Shown piece by piece: positions 53,401-61,243 of a stretch of DNA of 64,000 nt; within the stretch, counting starts at the first letter, position 1, and each line of letters opens with the position of its first letter. The stretch lies in contig NZ_SMRP01000016.1 of NCBI RefSeq assembly GCF_004353915.1, positions 68,246-132,245 on the forward strand, written 5' to 3'. The notes under the pieces are model-generated. The model worked only from the letters and a program-made list of their open reading frames with translations, was not told the origin of the DNA and searched no databases. Source of the DNA: Paraburkholderia silviterrae (GTDB taxonomy: Bacteria; Pseudomonadota; Gammaproteobacteria; Burkholderiales; Burkholderiaceae). The position numbers were made by a program, and so were the translations under genes.

Positions 53401-56400
53401 CGATCGCCTGCCCGCGCTCGCATACGGGCGCCGCGCTCGAACGTTATGAAGCCGCGCTCGGCAACGGCGCCGGCACGCTCGTGGCGGAGGAAGAGGGCGT
53501 AGCGCTGCAGACGGCGTTGCGCGCGGCGCAGACGCGCCGCGAGATTCAGGGCGAGGACGTGGTGCGCATCGTGAACGCACGCGAGCACAATCTCAAGGCG
53601 CTCGACGTCGACATTCCGCATGGCCGGTTCAATGTGATTACTGGTGTCTCGGGCTCGGGCAAATCCACGCTCGCGTTCGACATTCTCTTTCATGAGGGCC
53701 AGCGCCGCTACCTCGAATCGCTGAATGCCTACGCGCGCTCCATCGTGCAGCCCGCGGGGCGGCCGGAAGTCGATGCCGTCTACGGCATTCCGCCTACCGT
53801 CGCCATCGAGCAGCGTCTCTCGCGAGGCGGCCGCAAGAGCACGGTGGCGACCACGTCCGAGGTGTGGCATTTCTTGCGGCTCCTGTATGTGAAACTCGGC
53901 GTGCAGCATTGCGTGCATGACGGCACGCCGGTGACGTCGCAGAGCGTCGATGCAATCGTCGCGCAACTGCTGCGCGAGCACCGCGGCCAGCACGTGGGCC
54001 TGCTCGCGCCACTCGTCGTGAACCGCAAGGGCGTCTACACCGACCTCGCGAAATGGGCGAAGGCGCGCGGCAATACGCATCTGCGCGTGGATGGCGAATT
54101 CGTGCCGGTTTCGCCATGGCCGAAGCTCGACCGGTTCCGCGAGCACACGATCGAATTGCCGGTTGGCGATCTCGTGATCGAGCCGGAAAACGAGGCGCAA
54201 TTGCGCCAGATGCTCGCCGCGACGCTCGAAGCCGGCAAGGGCGTGGTGCATCTGCTGGCGCCGCTCGATGGGCTCGGTCATGCGCTCGGCAACGGCAATT
54301 CGACTGCGCGCATCGGTGAAGTCAAGGTGCTTTCGACGCGGCGCGCCTGCCCCGTGTGCGGCACGAGCTATCCCGAGCTCGATCCGCGCATGTTCTCGTA
54401 CAACAGCAAGCACGGCTGGTGCACGACTTGTGTGGGCACCGGTCTCGCGCTCACGCGCGAGCAGCGCGCGGCCTATGACGATACCGTCGTTGGCGCCGAC
54501 GATCGCGGCCGTGAGCAGACCTTGCCGTCCGAGGAGTTGGAGCCGGACGGTATGGTCGACGAGCCGTGCCCGGATTGCCATGGCACGCGCCTGAATCCGG
54601 TCGCGCGCGCGGTGACATTCGATGAGCATCCGATCGTCGACGTCGCGCAGTGGACCGTGGCCGAAACGCGCCGCTGGATCGAGTCGCTCGAGCTGAACGG
54701 CCGCGATGCGCAGATCGCGCGCGACGTGGTGAGCGAAATACGCAGCCGCTTGCAGTTCCTCGAAGAAGTCGGGCTCGGCTATCTGAGCCTCGACCGCGCC
54801 GCGCCGAGTCTCTCGGGCGGCGAGGCGCAGCGGATTCGTCTCGCGGCGCAGCTCGGCAGCAATCTGCAGGGCGTGTGCTATGTGCTCGACGAGCCGACCA
54901 TCGGCCTGCATCCGCGCGACAACCAGATTCTGCTCGACGCGCTGCGCAGTCTGGGCGAGAAGGGCAATACGCTCGTCGTCGTCGAGCACGACGAAGACAC
55001 GATTCGCCGCGCGGATCACATCATCGACATCGGGCCGAGCGCCGGCAAGCGCGGTGGACGCGTGGTCGCGCAGGGCAAGGTCGCCGATCTCGCGGCACAG
55101 CCCGACTCCGTGACGGGCCGCTATCTCGCGCATCCGATCGTGCATCCACTGCAGCCGCGCCGCGAAGTGAAGCCGGCGCGTGCGGGTCGCGAGGCCGTGC
55201 CCGCGCAGTGGCTCACCGTGCATGGCGGCAAGCTGCACAACCTGCGCGACGTGACGGCGCAGATTCCGCTCGGCCGCCTCGTGGCGATCACGGGCGTGAG
55301 CGGCTCCGGCAAGTCGACGCTCGCGCGCGATGTGCTGCTCTCGAATCTGCTCGACGCGGTGGGGCGTTCGGTGCTGTCTTCCCCGGCGGAGCGCCGCGCG
55401 CGCAAGGCCGCGAAGGAGAGTGCACCGAGCGCTGCCGAGCGCCGTTCGAGCGTGCTTGCGCGCACGATCAAGAAGCCGAAGCTCGACGTTTCGCATACGT
55501 GGCAGGGCTGCGACGCGATTAGCGGATGGGAAACCATCGACCGCGTGCTCGAAGTCGATCAGACGCCGATCGGAAAAACGCCGCGTTCGTGTCCCGCCAC
55601 CTATATCGGTGTGTGGGACGCGATTCGCCGTCTCTTTGCCGATACGCTCGAGGCGCGCGCGCGCGGCTATAGCGCGTCGCGCTTCTCGTTCAATACCGGC
55701 GATGGCCGCTGCCCGGCCTGCGAAGGCCAGGGCGTGCGCACGATCGGCATGAGCTTCCTTCCCGATGTGAAAGTGCCGTGCGATGTCTGCCACGGCCAGC
55801 GTTTCAATCCGGAAACCTTGGCCGTCACATGGCGTGGCCGGAACATCGGCGAAGTGCTGACGATGGAGATCGATGAGGCCGTGGAGTTCTTCGGCCCGAT
55901 CACGAGCATTGCGCATCCGTTGCAGCTCATGAAGGACGTCGGGCTCGGCTACCTCACGCTCGGGCAGCCGTCGCCGACGCTCTCAGGGGGCGAGGCGCAG
56001 CGCATCAAGCTCGTCACGGAGCTCTCCAAGGTGCGCGACGACATCACGCGGCGCGGCCAGAAGGCACCGCACACGCTCTACGTGCTCGACGAGCCCACCG
56101 TGGGGCTGCATATGGCGGACGTGGCGCGCCTCATTCGCGTGCTGCATCGTCTCGCGGATGCGGGGCATAGCGTGGTCGTGATCGAGCACGACCTCGACGT
56201 GGTCGCGGAGGCGGACTGGATCATCGATCTCGGTCCCGAGGGCGGCGTGGGCGGCGGCACGATCGTCGGCGCGGCGACTCCGGAAGGGCTCGTGAAGGTG
56301 GCGGCGAGCCACACCGGCGCGGCGCTTGCGCCCGTGCTCGCGCGCACGGCGAGCGGCGTGCAGCCGTTGCCGTCTTCTGCCGCGGCCGACGATGCAGCCG

Positions 56401-56465
56401 CAGCGGCGGACGAAACCGCCCCCGACGGCGCGCGTGCCGCGAAGCGGCGAGCAACCGCCTCATAA
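50490..56465 (+). CDS. uvrA: Double-length UvrA (fused tandem UvrA) excision-repair ATPase
   Basis: This 1,991-residue protein is about twice the usual UvrA length of ~940. It contains four ABC modules with Walker A motifs near residues 38 (GPSGSGKS), 676, 1052 and 1601 (GVSGSGKST), and four LSGGE-x-QR signatures. Each half has its own zinc-finger cysteines (for example CPTCGGSG..CPDCDG and CPACEGQG..CDVCHG). UvrA finds bulky DNA lesions and loads UvrB; here the dimer is likely built into one chain. The ATG at 50490 was chosen; a TTG at 50445 and GTG at 50502 are alternatives. Large UvrA forms are known from Burkholderia-type bacteria, normally beside a standard uvrA elsewhere. Confidence 0.93.
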   Translation: MPAQVSDNRSIRIRGARQHNLKNLDLDLHTGQMTVVTGPSGSGKSSLVFDTLYAEGQRRYVETFSAYARQFLDRMDRPQVDRVDGVPPAIAIDQTNPVRSSRSTVGTMTELNDHLKLLYARAANLFDRETAQPVRHDTPETIYAELRSRTAAGDPRLVVTFPVELPETTTEEEVAQWLSASGYTRVQAQREVKGADGTRKLLDVVADRFRLQNAEKSRVIEAIEASLRRGAGRVNIYVVSETDGAADVSDAKPEPQIWRFSTGLHCPDSDLRYADPQPALFSFNSAYGACDVCRGFGRVIGVDWGLVIPDARKTLRGGAIKPLQTPAWKECQDDLMRYAAKAGIPRDTAWSELTQEQRDWVLNGTPDWKGNWQAQWYGVKRFFQYLESKAYKMHIRVLLSKYRSYTPCETCGGARLKTEALQWRLGSQENADEVLAPEARFMPHGVQWSRAQLEALPGLTLHDVMLLPIERIRRFFDGLSLSSALLDDALKLLLAEVRTRLKYLCDVGLGYLTLDRQSRTLSGGEVQRINLTTALGTSLTKTLFVLDEPSIGLHPRDLNRIVEAMHRLRDAGNTLVVVEHDPSVMLAADRLIDMGPGPGERGGTIVYDGTPDDIRSSGTLTGEYLGGHRAVADASHWERRAVDASTPRLVLEGASEHNLRDVTVEIPLQRLVCVTGVSGSGKSTLVQDVLYPALARHLGKATEAPGVYRNLSGAEQISDAVFVDQSPIGKTARSNPASYVGAFDEIRKLFAKAPLAKQRGYTAGMFSFNSGEGRCPTCGGSGFEHIEMQFLSDVYLRCPDCDGSRYRPEVLEVKIERGGRTLSVADVLDLTVSEAAQCFREDAEVLRVIQPIVDVGLEYVKLGQPVPTLSGGEAQRLKLAGYLAETAQAKGRENAAGGRLFMFDEPTTGLHFDDIAKLMRAFGKLLAGGHSLLVIEHNLDVIRAADWLIDLGPEGGDAGGEVVCVGTPDDAIACPRSHTGAALERYEAALGNGAGTLVAEEEGVALQTALRAAQTRREIQGEDVVRIVNAREHNLKALDVDIPHGRFNVITGVSGSGKSTLAFDILFHEGQRRYLESLNAYARSIVQPAGRPEVDAVYGIPPTVAIEQRLSRGGRKSTVATTSEVWHFLRLLYVKLGVQHCVHDGTPVTSQSVDAIVAQLLREHRGQHVGLLAPLVVNRKGVYTDLAKWAKARGNTHLRVDGEFVPVSPWPKLDRFREHTIELPVGDLVIEPENEAQLRQMLAATLEAGKGVVHLLAPLDGLGHALGNGNSTARIGEVKVLSTRRACPVCGTSYPELDPRMFSYNSKHGWCTTCVGTGLALTREQRAAYDDTVVGADDRGREQTLPSEELEPDGMVDEPCPDCHGTRLNPVARAVTFDEHPIVDVAQWTVAETRRWIESLELNGRDAQIARDVVSEIRSRLQFLEEVGLGYLSLDRAAPSLSGGEAQRIRLAAQLGSNLQGVCYVLDEPTIGLHPRDNQILLDALRSLGEKGNTLVVVEHDEDTIRRADHIIDIGPSAGKRGGRVVAQGKVADLAAQPDSVTGRYLAHPIVHPLQPRREVKPARAGREAVPAQWLTVHGGKLHNLRDVTAQIPLGRLVAITGVSGSGKSTLARDVLLSNLLDAVGRSVLSSPAERRARKAAKESAPSAAERRSSVLARTIKKPKLDVSHTWQGCDAISGWETIDRVLEVDQTPIGKTPRSCPATYIGVWDAIRRLFADTLEARARGYSASRFSFNTGDGRCPACEGQGVRTIGMSFLPDVKVPCDVCHGQRFNPETLAVTWRGRNIGEVLTMEIDEAVEFFGPITSIAHPLQLMKDVGLGYLTLGQPSPTLSGGEAQRIKLVTELSKVRDDITRRGQKAPHTLYVLDEPTVGLHMADVARLIRVLHRLADAGHSVVVIEHDLDVVAEADWIIDLGPEGGVGGGTIVGAATPEGLVKVAASHTGAALAPVLARTASGVQPLPSSAAADDAAAAADETAPDGARAAKRRATAS

Positions 56466-56523
56466 GCCGATGCTGCAGGACGCCTGCGAGCGCCCCGAGT
56501 GGGCCTCGCAGGCGTCAAACCGC

Positions 56524-56553
56524 TTGATCTGGGCGGCTCGCGCAAGGTATGAT
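56524..56553 (+). promoter_or_regulatory. Candidate sigma-70 promoter
   Basis: TTGATC (56524) and TATGAT (56548) lie 18 bp apart. It precedes the structured region ending at 56713. Confidence 0.5.
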
Positions 56554-56559
56554 GGGCTC

Positions 56560-56713
56560 CGCTTGCAGCAAGTCGCCGCGCACCTATAGCGGCCATTCTG
56601 GCGAGCGGAGCAGCGGACCTCAGATCCCCTCCGAACCGGCCACGGGTTCCATGCCCGGGTCACCTCATCAGTGCAGCAGGGCTTCGCGGCATTTGGCGAA
56701 GCCTTTGTCTTTT
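56560..56713 (+). ncRNA. Candidate structured small RNA or leader
   Basis: The roughly 150-nt segment between a promoter and an intrinsic terminator folds into at least three hairpins. The first is GCTCCGCTTGC (56556) with GCGAGCGGAGC (56601), including one G-U pair. The second is GAACC (56633) with GGTTC (56645). The third is the terminator GGCTTCGC/GCGAAGCC (56680-56703) followed by TTTGTCTTTT. It could be an independent sRNA or an attenuating leader of the H-NS-like gene. It matches no RNA family I recognise. Confidence 0.42.
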
Positions 56714-56774
56714 CAGGGCAGACGAATCGTTATCGATCAACGCCTTGCCTTAGCGATGCGAGAGGAATTAACCG

Positions 56775-57005
56775 ATGTTCGACCTCGACAGTGAGGCGCG
56801 CGAACGGCTCATCCTGTGGATTAAGCGCCGCATGGATGAGTACGGCATTACGCTCGAAGATCTTGAATTATTCATTGCCGAAAGTGAACGGCAGCCGATG
56901 TACCGCGATGCATATGGCAATACCTGGAATGGGGAAGGCGACATGCCGTCCTGGTTGTTGCGCTACAAGCATGCGGGGCAGGACATAGAGCATTTTCGCT
57001 GCTAG
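56775..57005 (+). CDS. Short H-NS-family-like protein with acidic hook
   Basis: Residues 43-76 of this 76-residue protein match the C-terminal H-NS/MvaT-like DNA-binding segment (YRDAYGNTWNGEGDMPSWL). In the usual family the loop reads TWSGRGR-P-W with arginines in the minor groove; here positions 54 and 56 are Glu and Asp. The N-terminal 40 residues are helical but too short for a full oligomerisation domain. AGGAA precedes the ATG. It may be a non-binding antagonist or modulator of H-NS proteins; that is inference. Confidence 0.75.
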   Translation: MFDLDSEARERLILWIKRRMDEYGITLEDLELFIAESERQPMYRDAYGNTWNGEGDMPSWLLRYKHAGQDIEHFRC

Positions 57006-57319
57006 CGGGCGAGGCCTGGCGCAGCATCTGGCGGTCGCATGCGAGACCATGCGCGGCGCACGGGGCCCTTCCTGATTTGCCCGATTGTCTGTTTGGCGGC
57101 TTTAGTCATTGCGGCAAAATTTCAGTGCCGTTTTAAAAATGCCTTTCGGTGGATATTGCCCATTTAATCAATGGCGCTTCGCATCCGCCTGCTCCGGTTT
57201 GGCCATAAGCCGTTTAAGCGTATATTCGTCGGAAGATCGTTGATCTTGCCGATTGGCCATGCCGTGCGGTTGCGCCACAATACCGGCCATTGCGCTTATG
57301 CCGTGTCCAGGGGGCGAAT
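57006..57319. other. 314-bp gap with a promoter
   Basis: The middle (57120-57170) is AT-rich. TTGGCC (57199) and TATATT (57221) with a 16-bp spacer are a likely promoter for the NnrU-like gene. No gene is seen. Confidence 0.5.
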
Positions 57320-57898
57320 ATGGCGTTACTGGTGCTGGGCCTTGCAATCTTCATTGCCATGCATTCGATCCGCGTCGTAGCCGCGCCATGGCGCGAGGCG
57401 CAAATCGAGCGCTTCGGCATGCCGGCATGGCGTGGCTTCTTCGCGCTGTTTTCGATTCTCGGCCTCGTGTTCATCGTCCGGGGCTACGCGCTCGCGCGGC
57501 GCTATCCCGTGCCAGTCTGGCTGCCGCCGTTCGGCATGGTGCACGTCACTGCGCTCCTCACCGCGATTGCCTTCGTGATGATCGCGGCTGCCTGCGTGCC
57601 GGGCAATCACATCAAGCGCGCGCTGGGCCAGCCGTTCATGAGCGGCGTGGCGCTCTGGGCGTTCGCCCATCTGCTCGCCAACGGCACGCTTCACGCCATC
57701 GTCCTGTTCGCCGCGTTGCTGGTCTGGGCGCTGCTCAAGCTGCGTGCGGACCGTCGGCGCGATCGCGAGGTCGGTGTCGTCTATGCGCAGGGTACGTTGG
57801 CGCGCGATGCGCTGGTCGTCGTGATCGGACTCGTCGCGTGGGACCTGTTCGCGTTCTGGCTGCACGGAATGCTGATCGGCGTGCGCCCGCTCGGCTGA
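57320..57898 (+). CDS. NnrU-family membrane protein
   Basis: This 192-residue protein has about five hydrophobic helices. It begins MALLVLGLAIFIAMHSIRVV and carries the family's RNHIKRALGQPFMSG-like stretch (GNHIKRALGQPFMSGVALWAFAHLLANG). NnrU proteins are linked to NO/denitrification regulons and resemble isoprenoid-type methyltransferase membrane domains, but their role is unclear. The ATG at 57320 follows GGGGG. Confidence 0.85.
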   Translation: MALLVLGLAIFIAMHSIRVVAAPWREAQIERFGMPAWRGFFALFSILGLVFIVRGYALARRYPVPVWLPPFGMVHVTALLTAIAFVMIAAACVPGNHIKRALGQPFMSGVALWAFAHLLANGTLHAIVLFAALLVWALLKLRADRRRDREVGVVYAQGTLARDALVVVIGLVAWDLFAFWLHGMLIGVRPLG

Positions 57899-57914
57899 CG
57901 CGAGCCGCAAAATC

Positions 57915-57944
57915 AAAAAAAGAAGCCTGCTCGAGGCAGGCTTC
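57915..57944 (-). terminator. Terminator for the pca operon on the minus strand
   Basis: GAAGCCTGC, loop TCGAG and GCAGGCTTC; read on the minus strand the hairpin is followed by seven T residues. Confidence 0.85.
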
Positions 57945-58081
57945 GTCAAGGTGCAGCTCGGAGTTCCGCGATCAGATCGCAGTGGTTGCGATCTTAGGGT
58001 CTGTTCATGAAAGCCGCGTGAAAGTCGGCGCAGGCGGATCTGTAGCTGGACCGGCTACATGCGCCGCTGCGCCGCCGCGCA

Positions 58082-58669
58082 TCACAGATCGAAGAACACC
58101 GTTTCGCGTTCGCCCTGCATGCAGATATCGAAGTGATAGACGATGCTCCCTGCCTGCTCGCTGCGGCGCGCGACCAGCGTGCCACGACGCGCTTCGGGCA
58201 CCGCGGCGAGCACCGGGTCGGCGCTATTCGCAGCGGCTTCGTCGTCGAAATAAATGCGCGTGAAGGTGTGCGTGAGCATGCCGCGCATCATGACGATCAC
58301 GTTGATGTGCGGCGCTTCGTCTGCCTGCTCGCGTCCCGGCTTCACCGTGCGCACGACGAAGCGCTGTTCCGGATCCGTGCCGGTGCCCACGCGTGCGAAG
58401 CCGCGGAAGCCGTTTTCGGCCACCTGGGCGCGTGACGCGGGATATTGGCCGTTGGCGTCGACCTGCGAGAACTCCAGCATGGCGTCGAAGACCGGCTTGC
58501 CGTCCCCGTCGATCACGCGCCCGATCAGCGTGATGTGCTCGCCGGGCGTTTGCCGGCCGGCCATCTCAGGCGTGAAGAGGCTCTTGAAATCGAAGTCGTA
58601 TTGCTGCGGGCACAGGCCGTAGGCGAAGTACGGGCCGACGGTTTGCGAAGGCGTTTCTTTGAGTGCCAT
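58082..58669 (-). CDS. pcaG: Protocatechuate 3,4-dioxygenase alpha subunit
   Basis: This 195-residue non-catalytic subunit of the intradiol dioxygenase opens protocatechuate to beta-carboxymuconate in the beta-ketoadipate pathway. It begins MALKETPSQTVGPYFAYGL and has the shared dioxygenase beta-sandwich motifs (ITLIGRVIDGDGKPVFDAMLEF, PHINVIVMMRGM), but the iron-ligand histidines of the beta subunit are replaced. GGAGCG precedes the ATG. It lies 2 nt after pcaH. Confidence 0.95.
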   Translation of the reverse strand: MALKETPSQTVGPYFAYGLCPQQYDFDFKSLFTPEMAGRQTPGEHITLIGRVIDGDGKPVFDAMLEFSQVDANGQYPASRAQVAENGFRGFARVGTGTDPEQRFVVRTVKPGREQADEAPHINVIVMMRGMLTHTFTRIYFDDEAAANSADPVLAAVPEARRGTLVARRSEQAGSIVYHFDICMQGERETVFFDL

Positions 58670-58671
58670 GA

Positions 58672-59376
58672 TCAACGCTCCGTGGGAGTCTGGTTCGGGC
58701 CGCGCAGCACGATGTCGAATTCGTAGCCGAGTGCAAAGCCTTCTTCGGTGGTGTCGAGCGAGAAGCGCGAGATCATGCGATCGCGCGCCTGTTCGGGCGT
58801 GCCCTGGAAGATCGGGTCGTAGGCAAGCAGCGGGTCGCCGGGAAAATACATCTGCGTGACGAGGCGCGAGCCGAAGTAATCCCCGAACAGTGAGAAGTGA
58901 ATGTGATTCGGCCGCCACGCGTTGGGGTGATTGCCCCACGGGTACGCGCCCGGCTTGATCGTGAGGAAGCGATAACGGCCGTCGTTGTCGGTCACGCAGC
59001 GCCCCGCACCCAGAAAGTTCGGGTCGAGCGGCGCATCGTGCTGGTCCTGCTTGTGAACGTAGCGTCCAGCTGCATTGGCCTGCCAGATTTCAACGAGCGA
59101 ATTGCGCACCGGCTTGCCGCCGTCGTCCAGCACACGGCCCGTGACGATGATGCGCTCGCCGAGCGGCTCGCCATTGCGCGCCGCGTTGCGCGTGAGATCG
59201 TGGTCGAGCGCGCCGAGATCTTCCGCGCCGTACACGGGCGCATGCAGATTGCGCAATTTTTCCTTTAGTGGAATCAGCGGCAGCGTCGGGCCACGTTTGA
59301 CCGATGAGCGATACGGCGGATAGACATACGCCGGATGCGAATCGAAATCGCGCGGCGACAGGAAGGACTCGTCCAT
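58672..59376 (-). CDS. pcaH: Protocatechuate 3,4-dioxygenase beta subunit
   Basis: This 234-residue iron-binding subunit carries the four Fe(III) ligands expected for the family: Tyr in AAGRYVHKQD, Tyr in KPGAYPWGN and two His in RPNHIHFS. It begins MDESFLSPRDFDSHPAYVYPPY. AGGAGA precedes the ATG at 59376. It is first in the pcaHG operon, divergent from pcaQ. Confidence 0.96.
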   Translation of the reverse strand: MDESFLSPRDFDSHPAYVYPPYRSSVKRGPTLPLIPLKEKLRNLHAPVYGAEDLGALDHDLTRNAARNGEPLGERIIVTGRVLDDGGKPVRNSLVEIWQANAAGRYVHKQDQHDAPLDPNFLGAGRCVTDNDGRYRFLTIKPGAYPWGNHPNAWRPNHIHFSLFGDYFGSRLVTQMYFPGDPLLAYDPIFQGTPEQARDRMISRFSLDTTEEGFALGYEFDIVLRGPNQTPTER

Positions 59377-59501
59377 GTGGGTGTCTCCTGGCAGGATTGT
59401 GGGAGGAAGGTGCGCTACGCGGCGGACGGTCGCAGCGCACGCATGCCGCCACTTTATCCAAGGCGAAAAGTTATGCAAAATGACGTTTTCTCGCGTCTCG
59501 T

Positions 59502-59516
59502 ATAACCAACCGTTAT
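59502..59516. promoter_or_regulatory. PcaQ operator overlapping the pcaQ start
   Basis: ATAACCAACCGTTAT is an inverted repeat (ATAAC-N5-GTTAT) matching the ATAACC-type site bound by PcaQ. A second element sharing GTTATGCAAAA lies at 59470-59480. Both sit between the divergent pcaHG and pcaQ genes. Confidence 0.75.
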
Positions 59517-60552
59517 GCAAAACCGGCTTGCGGACTCACGCGTCAAATTTCGCCATCTCCAGTGCTTTCTCGCGGTTGCGCAGTTCGGCAGCGTGCAGCA
59601 GGCGGCCGAGAGCCTTTCGATTACGCAGCCGGCGGTTTCGAAGACGATTGCCGAGCTCGAGTCGGCGCTCGGCGTGAAGCTGTTCGAGCGCGGGCGGCAC
59701 GGCGCGGTGCCCACGCGGGAGGGGCAGCTTTTCATGCCGCACGCGAGCGCGTGTGTGAGCGCGCTGCGCCAGGGCGTTGCGCTGCTTGCGCGCGAAGAGG
59801 GGGCGGTGGCGGCAACGCTCGACATCGGCGTGTTGCCGACGGTGGCGACCGCGCTCGTGCCGACTGCGCTGCGGCACTTCGCGGGCGAGTGGCCGCGCGT
59901 GAGCATACGGCTCCTGACGGCTGCCAATGCGGAATTGCTCGAGCGCCTGAAAGCGGGGGCGATCAGTTTTGCGGTCGGGCGTCTCGCGGATCCGGAGCGC
60001 ATGGTGGGCCTGAGTTTCGAGCAGCTCTACAACGAGCCGATGGCAGTGGTCGTGCGCTCGGGTCATCCGCTCGCGCAGCAGGCCGGATCGGCGCTGCCGC
60101 TGGCGCAGTTCCCCACGCAGTTTCCGCTCGTGCTGCCGCCGTTCGGAACGCTGATTCGGCAGGCCGCGGACAGTCTGCTGGCGGCGTGGGGCGCGCCACC
60201 GCTCACCTCGTTTGTCGAATTGCTCTCGGTTTCGGTGGGGCGTGCGCTGGCGCTCGAAAACGACGCGGTCTGGTTTGTGCCGTCGGGGGCGGTCGAATAC
60301 GATCTGCGCGCGGGTACGCTGGTGCGCCTGCCGCTGCCGAGCGCGGGTGGCGAGGAGCCAGTCGGCCTGATCCAGCGTACCGACACGCAACCGACGGCCG
60401 CCGGGCGCGCGTTGATCGACGCGGTGAGACAGGCGGCGCGCGAGCGCGACGCGGCGGTGCATGCGAAACCGGCAGCGAGCCGCACGCGCCGTCGTCCGGG
60501 TGCCGCGGCTGGCAGCGGGCACAAGGGGCGCCCAGGCGACGCCGAAGGCTGA
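59515..60552 (+). CDS. pcaQ: LysR-family regulator PcaQ
   Basis: This 345-residue activator of pca genes has a helix-turn-helix at residues 12-70 (KFRHLQCFLAVAQFGSVQQAAESL) and the effector domain at 90-305. The last 35 residues form a basic, Arg/Gly/Ala-rich tail not usual in PcaQ. The ATG at 59515 lies within the operator palindrome and has no ribosome-binding site, so translation may be leaderless or start elsewhere. Its divergent position from pcaHG supports the name. Confidence 0.88.
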   Translation: MQNRLADSRVKFRHLQCFLAVAQFGSVQQAAESLSITQPAVSKTIAELESALGVKLFERGRHGAVPTREGQLFMPHASACVSALRQGVALLAREEGAVAATLDIGVLPTVATALVPTALRHFAGEWPRVSIRLLTAANAELLERLKAGAISFAVGRLADPERMVGLSFEQLYNEPMAVVVRSGHPLAQQAGSALPLAQFPTQFPLVLPPFGTLIRQAADSLLAAWGAPPLTSFVELLSVSVGRALALENDAVWFVPSGAVEYDLRAGTLVRLPLPSAGGEEPVGLIQRTDTQPTAAGRALIDAVRQAARERDAAVHAKPAASRTRRRPGAAAGSGHKGRPGDAEG

Positions 60553-60568
60553 CGCAGCGGCCCGCGCC

Positions 60569-61243
60569 TCAGGTTGCCGGAAGTTTCTTTTTGGAACGGG
60601 GCGGTTTGCTGGGGGGCGGCGCCGGTTCGGCGGCTTCGAATGCGCCCGGCACCGCGGCGCCTGTCGACATCCAGAGCACCACCGCGTCCTCCTTGCTGGT
60701 GGAAACGGCAAAGTGGCCGGTGCGGCTGTCGAAGTAGAGGCTGTCACCGGCCCCGAGATGCGTGGGGGTGTAGAGCTCGGTGTGCAGACAAATGCTGCCG
60801 CTGATCACATAGATGAACTCTTCGCCCTCGTGGCGTCCCCAGTCGTCGAACGCGTCCACCGAATGGGCCGTGATGCGCACGAGAAACGGCAGCATGGCCT
60901 TGTGCGCGAGTTCCGTGGCGAGCAACTCCATCTCATAGCCGCGATAAGCGTGCGGCTTGCCCGCGCCATGGCGCGTGAGCGCGCGGCGGCCGCCGAAGTC
61001 GAGCTTCGGCGTCGAGCCGAACAGCTCGCCCAGATCGATCTTCAGTCCGGCAACGATTTTCTGCAGTACGTCGAAGGTGGGCGACATCAGCCCGTTTTCG
61101 ATTTTGGAGAGCGTGGAGCGCGACACGCCGCACACGTGGCTCGCGTGCTCGAGCGTCAGGTCGAGGGCAAGGCGGGCGGCGCGGACGCGGCGGCCGAGGT
61201 CTGCGGACGACGAAGCCGCCGATTGCGTAAGCGTGGTGTCCAT
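60569..61243 (-). CDS. XRE-cupin transcriptional regulator
   Basis: This 224-residue regulator has an HTH_3 domain at residues 16-75 (LGRRVRAARLALDLTLEHASHVCGVSRSTLSKIENG region) and a cupin effector domain at 105-200 (WGRHEGEEFIYVISGSICL, LGAGDSLYFDSRTGHF). A Lys/Pro-rich tail follows. Such proteins control amine, amino-acid and aldehyde catabolism. Partial copies of the GTTTCCGAT element lie in its upstream region (61279), and full ones before the aldehyde dehydrogenase at 62062, so that gene is a likely target. Confidence 0.9.
   Translation of the reverse strand: MDTTLTQSAASSSADLGRRVRAARLALDLTLEHASHVCGVSRSTLSKIENGLMSPTFDVLQKIVAGLKIDLGELFGSTPKLDFGGRRALTRHGAGKPHAYRGYEMELLATELAHKAMLPFLVRITAHSVDAFDDWGRHEGEEFIYVISGSICLHTELYTPTHLGAGDSLYFDSRTGHFAVSTSKEDAVVLWMSTGAAVPGAFEAAEPAPPPSKPPRSKKKLPAT

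Larger units (their letters stand above)
56466..56774. other. 309-bp region after uvrA with hairpin, promoter and candidate RNA
   Basis: A 12-bp perfect stem (56479-56490 with 56505-56516) lacks a T run. A promoter and a terminated RNA follow. No protein gene is supported. Confidence 0.55.

Noticed and set aside
52116..55916. 1266-codon open frame on the minus strand
   Set aside because: It is antisense to uvrA and a by-product of its codon bias; no motif.
56479..56516. Terminator after uvrA
   Set aside because: The 12-bp stem is perfect but lacks a T run; kept only as a hairpin.
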